Source: Maritalea myrionectae DSM 19524
Lineage (GTDB): Bacteria > Pseudomonadota > Alphaproteobacteria > Rhizobiales > Devosiaceae
NCBI RefSeq assembly: GCF_000423365.1
Contig: NZ_AUHV01000003.1
Location: 1-64,000, forward strand
Direction: 5' to 3'
DNA length: 64,000 nucleotides
A program made the translations under genes and the position numbers. Positions 34,542-44,201 of the stretch are shown one piece after another. The first letter of the stretch is position 1. The number at the start of each line of letters is the position of its first letter. The notes under the pieces are model-generated. The model was not told the DNA's origin and ran no database searches. It was given only the letters and a program-made list of their open reading frames with translations.

Positions 34542-35744
34542 ATGGCCAACAGCAGTAAAACCATTTCCATTGCGGGCGCTGGCATTGCCGGTTTGACCCT
34601 GGCCATTGCGTTGGCCAAATTTGGCTTTCGTGTCGTGGTGGCAGAACGGCAAGACGCGCCCAGTGAATTTGGTGCAGGCTTGCAAATCAGCCCCAATGCC
34701 CGCCGCGTGCTCGACACGTTAGGATTGGGCGACGATTTCGCAGCCAACAGCTTTGCACCGGATGCAATTGACATCTACCCGCACAAACGCACATCACCAA
34801 TCAAGAGCGTCCAACTGGGTGACTTTGCCACCAAACGCTATGATGGCGTGCCTTATGCTGTTGCCCATCGCGCAGATTTGCTTGATTGCCTTTATCGCGC
34901 GGCCAAAAAGTTTGCCAATATCGAGATACATTTCGGTGTGGAAGAAATCGACGCGACCCAAGCAAATGGCGGTGTATCGATTCTTCTCAAAGATAGAAAC
35001 AGCCCCCCCTTTCCGGTGACCGCCCGCGCCCATATCGGTGCTGATGGCGTTCGTTCTGAAACACGGATAAACTTGCTTGGCGGCCCAAAGCCGCAATTCA
35101 CAGGCTATGTTGCATGGCGCGCCTTGGCAGATATTGACGATGTGGCAAAGCAGCTGCCCATGAACCACACATCCCTATTTTGGGGACCAGACTATCATGT
35201 GGTGCTCTATCCATTGCCGCATCAGCGCAAGGTCAACATCGCGCTGTTTTCGCGACATAAACATAAATCCATCGAACGTGGCGCAGAGCTTAAGCTCGAA
35301 CCCAATCGATTATCGATTAAAGAAAACAGCGTGTTAGCGCCGATTCTGGATTCACTTTATGATCAGTTTACCCCATGGCCACTTTTCGGCGTGACCTGCG
35401 AGCATTGGTACAAGGATAACGTGGCGCTTATCGGCGATGCGGCCCACGCCATGCTGCCGTTTCAAGCGCAAGGCGCCGCCATGGGCATGGAAGATGCTGG
35501 ATTGTTGGCTGTGTTATTGGCGGCGGAGCCGGACAATGCGAAGGCGTTCGCGCAATATCAATCCTTGCGCAAATCGCGTGTGGACAAGGTACAAAAGCAA
35601 TCAGCGCAAAATGGTAAAATCTTCCATATGCGCCCGCCCAAATCTTGGGCGCGGGATTTGGTGGTTGCACGTCAGTCGCCTGACGCGCAACTCAAACGCA
35701 TAGATTGGATTTATAAGCACGATCCGTTTGAGGGCCTACTCTAA
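34542..35744 (+). CDS. FAD-dependent monooxygenase (aromatic hydroxylase type)
   Basis: A 400-residue class A flavin monooxygenase. The dinucleotide fold IAGAGIAGLTLAIALA (~10-25), the DG motif AHIGADGVRSETR (~163-175), and the second FAD motif ALIGDAAHAMLPFQAQGAAMG (paraphrased, ~295-315) are all seen. It may hydroxylate an aromatic acid such as 3-hydroxybenzoate or a ubiquinone precursor; the substrate cannot be told. It overlaps the convergent pirin gene by 9 bp. Confidence 0.88.
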   Translation: MANSSKTISIAGAGIAGLTLAIALAKFGFRVVVAERQDAPSEFGAGLQISPNARRVLDTLGLGDDFAANSFAPDAIDIYPHKRTSPIKSVQLGDFATKRYDGVPYAVAHRADLLDCLYRAAKKFANIEIHFGVEEIDATQANGGVSILLKDRNSPPFPVTARAHIGADGVRSETRINLLGGPKPQFTGYVAWRALADIDDVAKQLPMNHTSLFWGPDYHVVLYPLPHQRKVNIALFSRHKHKSIERGAELKLEPNRLSIKENSVLAPILDSLYDQFTPWPLFGVTCEHWYKDNVALIGDAAHAMLPFQAQGAAMGMEDAGLLAVLLAAEPDNAKAFAQYQSLRKSRVDKVQKQSAQNGKIFHMRPPKSWARDLVVARQSPDAQLKRIDWIYKHDPFEGLL

Positions 35745-36602
35745 AGCTGGCCCGAATTTCCCAGCCGAAAAATCTTGAAACGCGTGGTAAATCTCAGACT
35801 TGGTGTTCATGACAAAAGGTCCGCCTTTTGCAATCGGCTCGTTCAACGCTTCACCTGTGGCGAGAACAAATCGGCCACCACTGTCACTCACCACGTCGAT
35901 GGCGTCGCCGGACGTGCTGAGCTCAATCAAGCTCCCCTCGCCGAACAAAGCATTGTCGCCACTGCCATCCTTCATGCTGATCGTGCCTTCAACCACCAGC
36001 AAGAAGCCTTGGCGGCCCTCAAGCGGTTCGGCAAGTTGGCCACCGGCTTGCAAACTGACATCCAAAATGAATGGTCGCGTGGCCCGATCTAAAAAGTGCC
36101 CCTTGGTGCCCTGGCTGGTTTCACCCGCGATCACGCGCATGTTTGCTTTGTCGCGCTTTTCCACCTCCAGCTTGGAAACATCCAAGTTTGTATATTCGGG
36201 CGTATCGCCTTTTTGCGCGGCAGGCAGATTGAGCCAGAACTGCAAGCCCGACAAATCTTCATCACCGTCAACACGCGGCATTTCCGAGTGAATGATGCCG
36301 CCAGCTGCTTTCATCCATTGCACGCCGCCCGGGCCCACTTCAGCAACATTGCCGATATTATCGCGGTGTCCCATATTGCCGCTCAGCATCAGCGTGATTG
36401 TTTCAAAACCGCGGTGCGGATGCGGGGGAAATCCTGGAATTGGTCCTTTTGGGCTTTCAACCTTGAACCAGTCCAACATCAAAAAGGGATTGATCACATC
36501 AATATCGGGTGTACCGATATAGCGATGCACCATTATCCCTTCACCTTCTTGCACATAATGTCCCCGACTCGTTTGCGCGGCATATTTTAGGTTCGACGTC
36601 AT
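35736..36602 (-). CDS. Pirin family protein (cupin)
   Basis: 288 residues from the ATG at 36602, with GGAGG six bases upstream. The N-terminal cupin has metal ligands in PPHPHRGFETIT and HSEMPR, and the C-terminal half carries a second cupin-like core and a conserved PFVMNTKSEI motif. Pirins include quercetin dioxygenases and regulators; the function here is unknown. Upstream and divergent is the MFS gene at 36794. Confidence 0.93.
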   Translation of the reverse strand: MTSNLKYAAQTSRGHYVQEGEGIMVHRYIGTPDIDVINPFLMLDWFKVESPKGPIPGFPPHPHRGFETITLMLSGNMGHRDNIGNVAEVGPGGVQWMKAAGGIIHSEMPRVDGDEDLSGLQFWLNLPAAQKGDTPEYTNLDVSKLEVEKRDKANMRVIAGETSQGTKGHFLDRATRPFILDVSLQAGGQLAEPLEGRQGFLLVVEGTISMKDGSGDNALFGEGSLIELSTSGDAIDVVSDSGGRFVLATGEALNEPIAKGGPFVMNTKSEIYHAFQDFSAGKFGPALE

Positions 36603-36793
36603 TTTCGCCTCCATTTACGTTTGAAGTAGAAATAGTCTCATTTTGATTTACAAAAAGCCCCAAACGGGCAATGGATTGTTCACAAAACCATATATAGTTG
36701 ATAGTTTTCTTGTTCACCGCGGTTTCAAAATTGACTCGCGTCACCTATATGCAGCATGTCTACTGACGCGAAATGCCCGCCTAAAGGAACATC

Positions 36794-38074
36794 ATGACAG
36801 CTGCTAAGAATTCAAAGCTGGCGCTTGCCTTTATTCTGATCACTGTGCTCATCGATATCATCGGGCTGGGGATCATTATTCCTGTCTTGCCGCACTTGAT
36901 CGAAGACCTAACCGGCGGCACCGTTGCTGAAGCTGCGGTTTATGGCGGGTTCCTGCTATTTGTATACGCATTGATGCAGTTTGTTTTCTCACCCATTCTC
37001 GGCAATTTGAGCGATCGATTTGGCCGCAGACCCGTCCTTTTGTTTTCGCTGCTTGGCCTTACATTGGATTATATTTTGATGGGATTTGCGCCCACCATTG
37101 CTTGGCTGTTCGTCGGGCGGGTGCTCTCAGGCATCATGGGCGCGGCTGTATCAACGGCAACAGCCTATATTGCCGACATCTCCACCCGTGAGAAACGCGC
37201 GCAAAACTTTGGCCTCATCGGCGCGGCCTTCGGCGCTGGCTTTATCATCGGCCCCGTCATCGGCGGGCAATTGGGCGAATTCGGCCCCCGTGTTCCTTTC
37301 TTTGCCGCAGCAGCCTTAGCTTTTGTCAATCTGGTCTATGGCTATTTCGTGCTGCCCGAAAGCCTGACCATGCGCAAGCGTCGCCGCTTTGAGATCAAGC
37401 GCGCCAACCCGCTGGGCACGCTGATGTCCCTACGCAAATATCCTTATGTGCTGTCTTTTATTGCAGTGCTGTTTTTCTTCTCACTCGCCGCCCAGACTTA
37501 TCCCAGCATCTGGAACTTTTTCACCATCGAGCGGTTTGAATGGTCACCGTCGCAAGTGGGCTATTCGCTTGGCGCATTCGGCGTCATGTTTGCCATCGTG
37601 CAGGCAGCAGTTATCCGGCCATCCATGCGGTATTTAGGCGAAGTCAAAACGGTTCTTGTGGGCATGAGCTTCGCGGTATTCGCCTTTTTCGGCATGGCCT
37701 TTATCGACACGCCGATGGGGCTTTATTTCTTCCTCGCCATGGGCGCAATGGGCGGGCTTGTGGTCCCCGGCCTCACTGGTCTGATGGCCAACCGCGTTGA
37801 CGACAATGCGCAAGGCGAATTGCAAGGCGGCATAAACGCGATCAACTCCATCACGTCCATTATTGGCCCCTTGGCGGCGACGCAGCTCTTCTCATACTTC
37901 ACCACATCGCCCAAGGCGTTCACTTATTTCCCCGGCGTGCCCTTCTTTGCAGCGGGCATTGCTGTGACCTTCGGCGCCATTTGGTTTACCTACACAGCAA
38001 TCAAGGCCGGCCTTCTGTTCCGGCGAAAGCAGCTATTTGGCCAACAAACGACCACCAAAGAGCCTGACGAATAA
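36794..38074 (+). CDS. MFS exporter of the TetA/DHA1 type
   Basis: A 426-residue 12-helix MFS protein. Motif A is GNLSDRFGRRPV (~75-86), motif C GAAFGAGFIIGPVIGG (~148-163), and the start IDIIGLGIIIPVLP is typical of Tet(A)-like exporters. Many environmental proteins look like this without conferring tetracycline resistance, so I give no resistance call. It is divergent from the pirin gene with a 191-bp gap and convergent with the cyclodeaminase-like gene, 2 bp apart. Confidence 0.9.
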   Translation: MTAAKNSKLALAFILITVLIDIIGLGIIIPVLPHLIEDLTGGTVAEAAVYGGFLLFVYALMQFVFSPILGNLSDRFGRRPVLLFSLLGLTLDYILMGFAPTIAWLFVGRVLSGIMGAAVSTATAYIADISTREKRAQNFGLIGAAFGAGFIIGPVIGGQLGEFGPRVPFFAAAALAFVNLVYGYFVLPESLTMRKRRRFEIKRANPLGTLMSLRKYPYVLSFIAVLFFFSLAAQTYPSIWNFFTIERFEWSPSQVGYSLGAFGVMFAIVQAAVIRPSMRYLGEVKTVLVGMSFAVFAFFGMAFIDTPMGLYFFLAMGAMGGLVVPGLTGLMANRVDDNAQGELQGGINAINSITSIIGPLAATQLFSYFTTSPKAFTYFPGVPFFAAGIAVTFGAIWFTYTAIKAGLLFRRKQLFGQQTTTKEPDE

Positions 38075-38076
38075 CG

Positions 38077-39015
38077 CTATTGCGTCGCGCTCCAAATGTC
38101 GTAGATCGCGTTGGTGACCATTAAGTCCAAATGCGCCCCGCCACCATTTTTGAACAATGTGATGTCACTTGCATCAGTGCGCATAACGCAATCTGGCTGC
38201 ACCATATCGTAATAGTCCGCCAGCACGTCTTTTTCGCTGATCACGCCCCGCGCAATTGGGTCTTTCAACTCGCCAATGTGATCGATGGTGGTTTCGCGCG
38301 AATCGACAAAGATTTTGGCCTTTTGCAGCAGTGCATCGTCCGCTTCTCGCATGCCGTCCTTGAAGGCGCCGATCAAGTCGAAGTGGGTGCCGCTCTGCGC
38401 CCACGCACCCTGAATAAAGGGCTCTCGCGCCATCGTCGCGCTGGTCACAATATCCGCATCCCCTACCGCTGCCGCCAAATCCTCAACGGCTTCACAGCCC
38501 TTTTTCGCCGCCAAATCTTGCGCGTTCGCATGGGTGCGGCTCCAAATCTGGATTTGGCTCAGATCTGGAAAAACATCACGATAGGCATCCACCAAAGATT
38601 CAGCCACCACGCCAGAACCGACAACAAGTAGTTTGCGCGAATCCGGACGCGCCAAAAGGCGGGCGCCTAACACGGAATCGGCTGCCGTTTTCCACTTGGT
38701 CACAAGCTGCCCGTCGACGAGTGCTTTCACCTGCCCGCTTTCATCATCGAACAGGATAACGACGCCGTGGATGGTGGGGATGGCTGGCTCACGTTGCGCG
38801 TTCTTCGGATAAACCGTCACCGCTTTCATCGCCAAGCCTAGATCATCGATCCACGCGGCACGATTGAGCATGGTTGATTGATCTTCTTCCCGGTTGAGGA
38901 ACAGATCGCCCAAGCGTGCTTTGCTTCGCTTATGCCCGTCAAAGATTGCATCTGCGACTTTCGACCAACTCAGCTTGTCTTCAATTTCAGCGCGTCCGAT
39001 AAATGGAATGCTCAT
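38077..39015 (-). CDS. Ornithine cyclodeaminase/mu-crystallin family protein
   Basis: A 312-residue NAD(P)-binding protein. The substrate-binding Lys and Arg are in GLAMKAVTVYPKN and the Rossmann loop is LLVVGSGVVAESLV (~128-141); FDLIGAFKDGMREADD (~213-228) is a family hallmark. Members include ornithine cyclodeaminase, alanine dehydrogenase and imine reductases, so the substrate is not settled. GGGGAT precedes the ATG. Confidence 0.9.
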   Translation of the reverse strand: MSIPFIGRAEIEDKLSWSKVADAIFDGHKRSKARLGDLFLNREEDQSTMLNRAAWIDDLGLAMKAVTVYPKNAQREPAIPTIHGVVILFDDESGQVKALVDGQLVTKWKTAADSVLGARLLARPDSRKLLVVGSGVVAESLVDAYRDVFPDLSQIQIWSRTHANAQDLAAKKGCEAVEDLAAAVGDADIVTSATMAREPFIQGAWAQSGTHFDLIGAFKDGMREADDALLQKAKIFVDSRETTIDHIGELKDPIARGVISEKDVLADYYDMVQPDCVMRTDASDITLFKNGGGAHLDLMVTNAIYDIWSATQ

Positions 39016-39159
39016 ATCGATCCCCTTTTTTTTGCGCCATAGTGCAAAAATTCGCCCCTAATTTCAAAGCGGATGCGACAAAAATCGACCATTTGCCCGA
39101 CATTGTCGTATAAATTCCATGAAAGAGTGGCTAGAACCGACGAGGCACGGGAGTGATAT

Positions 39160-40488
39160 ATGAAAATTGCGGTTGTTGGCGTTGGTTATGTGGGCTTGGT
39201 GTCTGGCGTTTGTTTGGCAGAGGTCGGCCATGAAGTAATTTGTGTCGACCTTGATGCAGCCAAGATTGAGCAACTCAATCAAAACAATGTGCCCATCTAC
39301 GAGCCGGGCCTCAGCGCCATGGTGGCGGCCAATCGTGAGGCAGGCAATTTGCACTTCACCACAAATCTTGCTCAAGCGCTCTTAGGTGCCGACGCAGCCT
39401 TTATCGCCGTGGGCACCCCTTCGCGCGAAGGCGACGGCCATGCCGATTTAAGCTATGTTTATGCCGCGGCCCAAAATATCGCGGAACACGCCAGCGGCCC
39501 TTTGGTGATCATCAACAAATCCACAGTACCTGTGGGCACTGGCGATAAGGTTCAGGAAATCGCCGAGACGTCTCGGCCCGACATGGACTTCCACATCGTT
39601 TCCAACCCGGAATTTTTGCGCGAAGGCGCCGCCATCAAAGACTTCATGGAACCCGACCGCATCGTTATTGGTGTCGAAAGCGATCAAGCCAAATCAATTA
39701 TGGCCGAGATTTACGCGCCCTTTGAGCAAAAGGGATTTCCCACCCTTTATGTCAATCGCCGCACCAGTGAACTGACCAAATATGCCGCCAACTCATTCTT
39801 GGCGCTCAAACTCGCTTATATCAATGAGGTGGCCGAACTGTGCGAAGTGGTCGGCGCGGATATTAAGGGTGTCTCCACAGGCATCGGCCTTGATCCGCGC
39901 ATTGGCGAAAAGTTCCTCAATGCCGGCCCCGGCTATGGCGGATCATGTTTTCCAAAGGACACCTTGGCCCTTGTTCGCACCGCACAAGACCATGATCGCC
40001 CTTTGCGTCTGATCGAGATGATCGTCTCGATCAATGAATATCGCAAACGCGCCATGTCCCGCAAAATTGCGCAAATGTGCGAAGATGAAGTCAACGGGAA
40101 AACCATCGCCATTCTGGGCCTGACCTTTAAGCCCAACACAGACGATATGCGCGAAGCGCCCGCCATTTCAATCATTCAAGGGCTGCAAGATATGGGCGCA
40201 AATATCCGCGCTTACGATCCCAAAGGCATGGACAATGCCAAACACCATTTGAGCAATATAACCTATTGCGACAGTGCCCTATCCTGCGTCGAAAACACCG
40301 ACGCTGTGGTCATCGTGACCGAATGGGACGAATTCCGCGACTTGCCCTTTGCCGAGATCAAAAAGAAAATGCGCAAACCCGTTCTGGTGGATTTGCGCAA
40401 TCTTTATGACGGGCCGACCCTCAAGGCACACGGCTTTGACTACCAATGTGTGGGTCGACCGCTAGAAACAGTGATCAACGGCGCTTAG
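39160..40488 (+). CDS. ugd: UDP-glucose 6-dehydrogenase
   Basis: A 442-residue protein of the UDP-glucose/GDP-mannose dehydrogenase family. It starts MKIAVVGVGYVGLVSG (NAD-binding), has the catalytic Cys in GYGGSCFPKDT (~260) and the C-terminal NAD site TFKPNTDDMREAP (~320). It oxidises UDP-glucose to UDP-glucuronate for polysaccharide or glycolipid synthesis. It converges with manC and the two coding regions overlap by 4 bp. Confidence 0.94.
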   Translation: MKIAVVGVGYVGLVSGVCLAEVGHEVICVDLDAAKIEQLNQNNVPIYEPGLSAMVAANREAGNLHFTTNLAQALLGADAAFIAVGTPSREGDGHADLSYVYAAAQNIAEHASGPLVIINKSTVPVGTGDKVQEIAETSRPDMDFHIVSNPEFLREGAAIKDFMEPDRIVIGVESDQAKSIMAEIYAPFEQKGFPTLYVNRRTSELTKYAANSFLALKLAYINEVAELCEVVGADIKGVSTGIGLDPRIGEKFLNAGPGYGGSCFPKDTLALVRTAQDHDRPLRLIEMIVSINEYRKRAMSRKIAQMCEDEVNGKTIAILGLTFKPNTDDMREAPAISIIQGLQDMGANIRAYDPKGMDNAKHHLSNITYCDSALSCVENTDAVVIVTEWDEFRDLPFAEIKKKMRKPVLVDLRNLYDGPTLKAHGFDYQCVGRPLETVINGA

Positions 40489-41921
40489 CTCCGCCCAAAT
40501 TCGTCCTCAAGCCGAATGATGTCGTCTTCGCCGAAATAAGAACCGGTTTGCACTTCAATCAACTCAAGCATGATCTTGCCCGGATTGGCCAGGCGGTGCA
40601 CCTCGCCTTGTGGGATGTAGACGGATTGGTTTTCACCCAAAAGCTCCACCTTATCGCCCACCGTGACTTCCGCTGTACCGGTCACCACAACCCAATGCTC
40701 AGATCTATGATGGTGTTTTTGCAAACTCAATTGCTTGCCCGGTTTGACAAACAAGCGCTTCACCTGAAACCGCTCGCCCAGCACCAGCGAAGAATAGCCG
40801 CCCCAGGGGCGATAGCTGGTTTTGTGGGTCTCAGTAAGCGCCATGGTCTCATCACTGCTTTTGAGCCGTTTAACGATATCTCCCACCCGCTGCGTCGCAT
40901 TCAGATCACCGACAAACACAGCGTCTTCACTCACGACAACAGCGATATTCTTCAACCCATGGACCGCGACATGTGCGGAATCCGAATAAACAAGGCTGTC
41001 TTCCGTTTCTGAAAGCGTCACCTGCCCCCGCGCCACATTGCCGCCGGCATCCATGTCGCCGACCTTCCAAACCGCGTCCCAACTTCCAAGGTCTGACCAG
41101 GAAAACGCACTCGGCACAACGGCCGCACGATCAGTTTTCTCAAAGATGGCATAGTCGACAGAAATGTCGGGCGCTTGTTCAAAGCTCTGCTTGTCGAGGC
41201 GCACAAAATCCAAATCGGCTGTCGCCTTGGCAACGGCGTCGCCAACAGCAGCGCTGGTTTCCGGCGCCAACCGCTCGCATTCAGCAATGAATACGTCGCG
41301 TGGCATCATAAAGGTGCCGGAATTCCAATAATACCCGCCCGCATCCAGCATCTCCTGCGCCCGCTCAAGCTGCGGCTTCTCAACAAACTCAGCCACCCGA
41401 TGTCCGCCAGATTCCAGTTTTTCACCCTGCTTGATATAGCCATATCCAGTTGCAGGTTCGGTCGGCGCAATACCAAAAGTCACCAGCTCCCCCGCCTCTG
41501 CACACGCCGTCGCTTGCACCACGGCATCGGTGTATCCGGCATCGGCGGTCACCTTATGATCAGACGCCAGCACGTAAAGCACCTGATCATCATCAGTTTT
41601 ATCTTTAAGGTAGAGGGCCGCCGCCAAAATCGCAGCCGTTGTGTTGCGCGCCGCTGGCTCCAGCAAAATCGCGCCAAGCTCAACGCCCACTTCCTGCGCT
41701 TGTTCTGCCACAAGAAACCGATATTCTTCATTTGTCACGATCACTGGCGCAGCAAACTGGTCAGAATCAGCCACCCGCTGCAATGTCTCTTGAAACAGGC
41801 TATCCCGCCCCGCCAGCGCCAAAAATTGCTTGGGCCGAGACGACCGCGAAATCGGCCATAACCGCGTCCCACGTCCACCAGCCATAATCACTGGAACAAT
41901 TTTTGAAAGCTGATCAACCAT
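40485..41921 (-). CDS. manC: Mannose-1-phosphate guanylyltransferase / mannose-6-phosphate isomerase
   Basis: 478 residues from the ATG at 41921 (GGAAA eight bases upstream); an ATG at 41951 lacks a site. The N-terminal nucleotidyltransferase starts VPVIMAGGRGTRLWP and has the LALAGRDSLFQETLQR region; the C-terminal type II cupin isomerase has RPWGGYSSL and HHHRSEHW. The bifunctional enzyme (also named xanB or algA) makes GDP-mannose from fructose-6-phosphate together with a phosphomannomutase. It is the partner of ugd for sugar nucleotides, but no sugar polymer genes lie close by. Confidence 0.94.
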   Translation of the reverse strand: MVDQLSKIVPVIMAGGRGTRLWPISRSSRPKQFLALAGRDSLFQETLQRVADSDQFAAPVIVTNEEYRFLVAEQAQEVGVELGAILLEPAARNTTAAILAAALYLKDKTDDDQVLYVLASDHKVTADAGYTDAVVQATACAEAGELVTFGIAPTEPATGYGYIKQGEKLESGGHRVAEFVEKPQLERAQEMLDAGGYYWNSGTFMMPRDVFIAECERLAPETSAAVGDAVAKATADLDFVRLDKQSFEQAPDISVDYAIFEKTDRAAVVPSAFSWSDLGSWDAVWKVGDMDAGGNVARGQVTLSETEDSLVYSDSAHVAVHGLKNIAVVVSEDAVFVGDLNATQRVGDIVKRLKSSDETMALTETHKTSYRPWGGYSSLVLGERFQVKRLFVKPGKQLSLQKHHHRSEHWVVVTGTAEVTVGDKVELLGENQSVYIPQGEVHRLANPGKIMLELIEVQTGSYFGEDDIIRLEDEFGRS

Positions 41922-42095
41922 AAGGATTTTTCCGTTGGTGCGGTTAGACATTGTCGAATAAAGTCAAGACACTATACCGAAGCCCGCGGGTGATCAATCG
42001 CCACGCCAACCCATTTCCTCCACGGCGGCGATTCCTATTTGCAATGTGATTTTTTTTCGACTATGAAAATGCCACTCTCGGGGTCACCCGACATT

Positions 42096-42182
42096 GCGGA
42101 CGTGGTGAAATTGGTAAACACAAGGGACTTAAAATCCCTCGCCCTAACCGGCTTACGGGTTCAAGTCCCGTCGTCCGCACCA
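42096..42182 (+). tRNA. tRNA-Leu (UAA)
   Basis: An 87-base class II tRNA; acceptor GCGGACG pairs with CGTCCGC, the anticodon loop CTTAAAA gives UAA, the variable arm is long, and CCA is encoded. No second copy of its 3' end is visible in the nearby 2 kb, so an integrated element at this tRNA is not supported. Confidence 0.96.
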
Positions 42183-42222
42183 AAGCTTTTCTATTATTCT
42201 TTATTTTATTTCGGCACATTAA

Positions 42223-42579
42223 ATGACCAACGCACCTTCGCATTCGAAAAACAAATCGCAAGTCATTGAAGCAAGTGTCGAAGGCCTCATCACGATGCAA
42301 AGCCTGATGGCATTGCGCGATACGCTGGCCAAAAAAATAGCTGCGCATCCGACCAAGCACGAAATCACGCTCATATTGGATACAGATCAACATGAATTTG
42401 AAAGCGCCACGCTTTTAGGTGTGATGCGACAAATGCTTGGCGAATTTGCAGGCGAAGACAAACCGATTTCCCGCATCGCTTTCGTTACCCTCGCACAATT
42501 TGTGCGCCCGGCTGAGAATGGCGGCAAAGTGGCCTTTTTCGAAGAAATTGAGCATGCGCGGCTTTGGGCTAAACAATAG
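42223..42579 (+). CDS. SpoIIAA/STAS-like small protein
   Basis: A 118-residue protein without membrane segments. The pattern ITLILDTDQHEFES (~48-61), ISRIAFVTLAQFVRP and a last helix FFEEIEHARLWAKQ is like SpoIIAA-type STAS domains that end in AlaW-like helices. It has no phosphorylatable STAS signature, so an anti-anti-sigma role is not implied. It follows tRNA-Leu by 40 bp and may lie in a small lineage-specific stretch. Confidence 0.5.
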   Translation: MTNAPSHSKNKSQVIEASVEGLITMQSLMALRDTLAKKIAAHPTKHEITLILDTDQHEFESATLLGVMRQMLGEFAGEDKPISRIAFVTLAQFVRPAENGGKVAFFEEIEHARLWAKQ

Positions 42580-42677
42580 TTTGTCCCCACCAAGGTGGCG
42601 TTGATCCAACAGGTTATAAATTAGGTGCGCCGTCCAAATCGCGGCTCTATTTCCCAACCTGTCTTAGATCAACCTGA

Positions 42678-43754
42678 TCAAAGCCCCGCCCAATAGGCAT
42701 AAAAAGTTGATTCAACAATCTTGCCAGCTTTGCGTCTTCTGTTCTCGTTCAGGGACGTATGGCGACCGTTCAAAAAGTACGAATTTTTGACTTCAGGTAA
42801 ATGATCGTTTGAAAAGCTATAAAGGCCATCTTCATTCCGAAACTCATCAAAATGATCGCGCACCTTCGTGCGCCAAGCACGGATGTTCGGATTCTCGAAT
42901 GTTGAGAAAAGCGGCATCCTGAACACGAGCCCTTTTTTAAAATAATCAACGGAGAGCGTATCGTTGAAAAGTGGCATATGGGCGCTCCATCCCATAAAGT
43001 GGAACTTGTTCTGCCCATATTTCACAAGCCCATAGCCATAATCGAAATCCTGATATTGCGGATCCGCGACATAATCCACAATCACCTTGATTTTCCTCTG
43101 ATAGGCGTCTGGCAGCTTGTGATGGGTATGCGCGAAAATAAAGATGTCATGGACAAGCGGAAGCGCAAAGGCCCCATCTTCATATAAAGCCGGATTAATC
43201 AGCTGCTTGGAACGGTAGGCTTTCGGAATAGAGAACCCATCAGGTTCTACATAAATATCGAATTTCAAAGGCGAATTGACGACAAATTCAAAAAGCGCGT
43301 CAATCCGATCCAACACCACCTTGCGGGCGGTCTTATCTGCATCTCCACCGATAAAAAGATAACCAGCCACAAGATAGCGCGCTAAAGTGCCATAAACACT
43401 CGTGTCATTGTCATCAGCGACAAAGTCGAGATAAATCTTCCGCAAATCAGATGAGAGAATATCTTTGGTGGACAACCCAAAGGACAGGAGCCGACCGAAA
43501 CTGTTCTCAAAGCACGCGTCACTGCTCCCCAGGATCGATGTCATATCAGCGGTGCTGGGAATTTTGTTCTTCCAATAAGCAACTTCCGGGAGATTTAGAA
43601 GCTCAGCATAGTTTTGCTTAAACGCGCTGCTACCCTCATCTCCCTGCTGCTTGAACAACAAGTTCTTGATGGTGACACCACAATTGCTTTCCAGGAAGGC
43701 AAGCTGTTGCGCGCGCTCTAATTTCCTATCTGTGTGCTCGTCATTTTTTGACAT
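42678..43754 (-). CDS. Hypothetical protein of 358 residues, possibly (alpha/alpha)-type
   Basis: A soluble, mostly helical protein that I do not recognise. It is Phe/Tyr/Asp/Lys-rich with no signal peptide or membrane segment. Segments such as VDYVADPQYQDFDYGYGLVKYG, cut here, and the end ESTFYAYWAGL look like those of terpene-cyclase/prenyltransferase-type helical barrels, but no DxDD or QW motif is evident, so I make no functional call. It overlaps DUF2721 by 14 bp, with GGAAAG ahead of its ATG, so the two are coupled. The base composition looks somewhat AT-richer than its neighbours. Confidence 0.7.
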   Translation of the reverse strand: MSKNDEHTDRKLERAQQLAFLESNCGVTIKNLLFKQQGDEGSSAFKQNYAELLNLPEVAYWKNKIPSTADMTSILGSSDACFENSFGRLLSFGLSTKDILSSDLRKIYLDFVADDNDTSVYGTLARYLVAGYLFIGGDADKTARKVVLDRIDALFEFVVNSPLKFDIYVEPDGFSIPKAYRSKQLINPALYEDGAFALPLVHDIFIFAHTHHKLPDAYQRKIKVIVDYVADPQYQDFDYGYGLVKYGQNKFHFMGWSAHMPLFNDTLSVDYFKKGLVFRMPLFSTFENPNIRAWRTKVRDHFDEFRNEDGLYSFSNDHLPEVKNSYFLNGRHTSLNENRRRKAGKIVESTFYAYWAGL

Positions 43755-44169
43755 CTCTCTTTCCAGCCTTTGCTATGATCAATGCCCGTTCCCGCGCAAC
43801 CGTTAACTGCATCAAAAACAGTATAAGTGCGACAGTCAACAAGGACATGGCAGCAACAAAGCTAAACGAGATGAAGCCGGTCAGGTCTGGCTCCACATGG
43901 TCACCGAGGAAAATCAAAATTACAACAAGACACACCAAAATGGCGGTCATGACACTAAGGCGGCTCGACCAAATGATATAATGTATGCGCCGCACATCAC
44001 GTGCACTGCCCGCAGCCGAACCCTCGTCCAGAGTAAGTTGATCAACCGCCCGCGAAAGATGGGCACCCAGCACGTTCAAAAAGCCAGCAATCGCCGTCAA
44101 CAAAAATACAGGCGCGATCGAAAGCTGTATCTCCTCGGCGATCGTGGATGTTAAAATGATTGTATCCAT
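43741..44169 (-). CDS. DUF2721 membrane protein
   Basis: A 142-residue protein with three predicted membrane segments (~18-38, ~72-95 and ~100-125). IQLSIAPVFLLTAIAGFLNVLG and LIDRAR-type basic residues after the first helix fit DUF2721, a family of unknown function. A basic tail (KAGKRDVKK) overlaps the start of the 358-residue gene. It could anchor that soluble partner at the membrane; this is an inference from gene overlap. Confidence 0.8.
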   Translation of the reverse strand: MDTIILTSTIAEEIQLSIAPVFLLTAIAGFLNVLGAHLSRAVDQLTLDEGSAAGSARDVRRIHYIIWSSRLSVMTAILVCLVVILIFLGDHVEPDLTGFISFSFVAAMSLLTVALILFLMQLTVARERALIIAKAGKRDVKK

Positions 44170-44201
44170 GAGCCTGCTGGCCTTATTTGATCAAAAAGGG
44201 T

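Noticed and set aside
36794-38074. Tetracycline resistance from the TetA-like MFS gene
   Set aside because: Similarity is at the level of the DHA1 family only; there is no TetR neighbour or other sign of a resistance element.
39160-41921. A capsule or exopolysaccharide gene cluster around ugd and manC
   Set aside because: The two genes are convergent and no glycosyltransferase, polymerase or export gene is adjacent.
42096-44200. A genomic island integrated at tRNA-Leu
   Set aside because: No integrase and no repeat of the tRNA 3' end was found; only a run of less-known genes.
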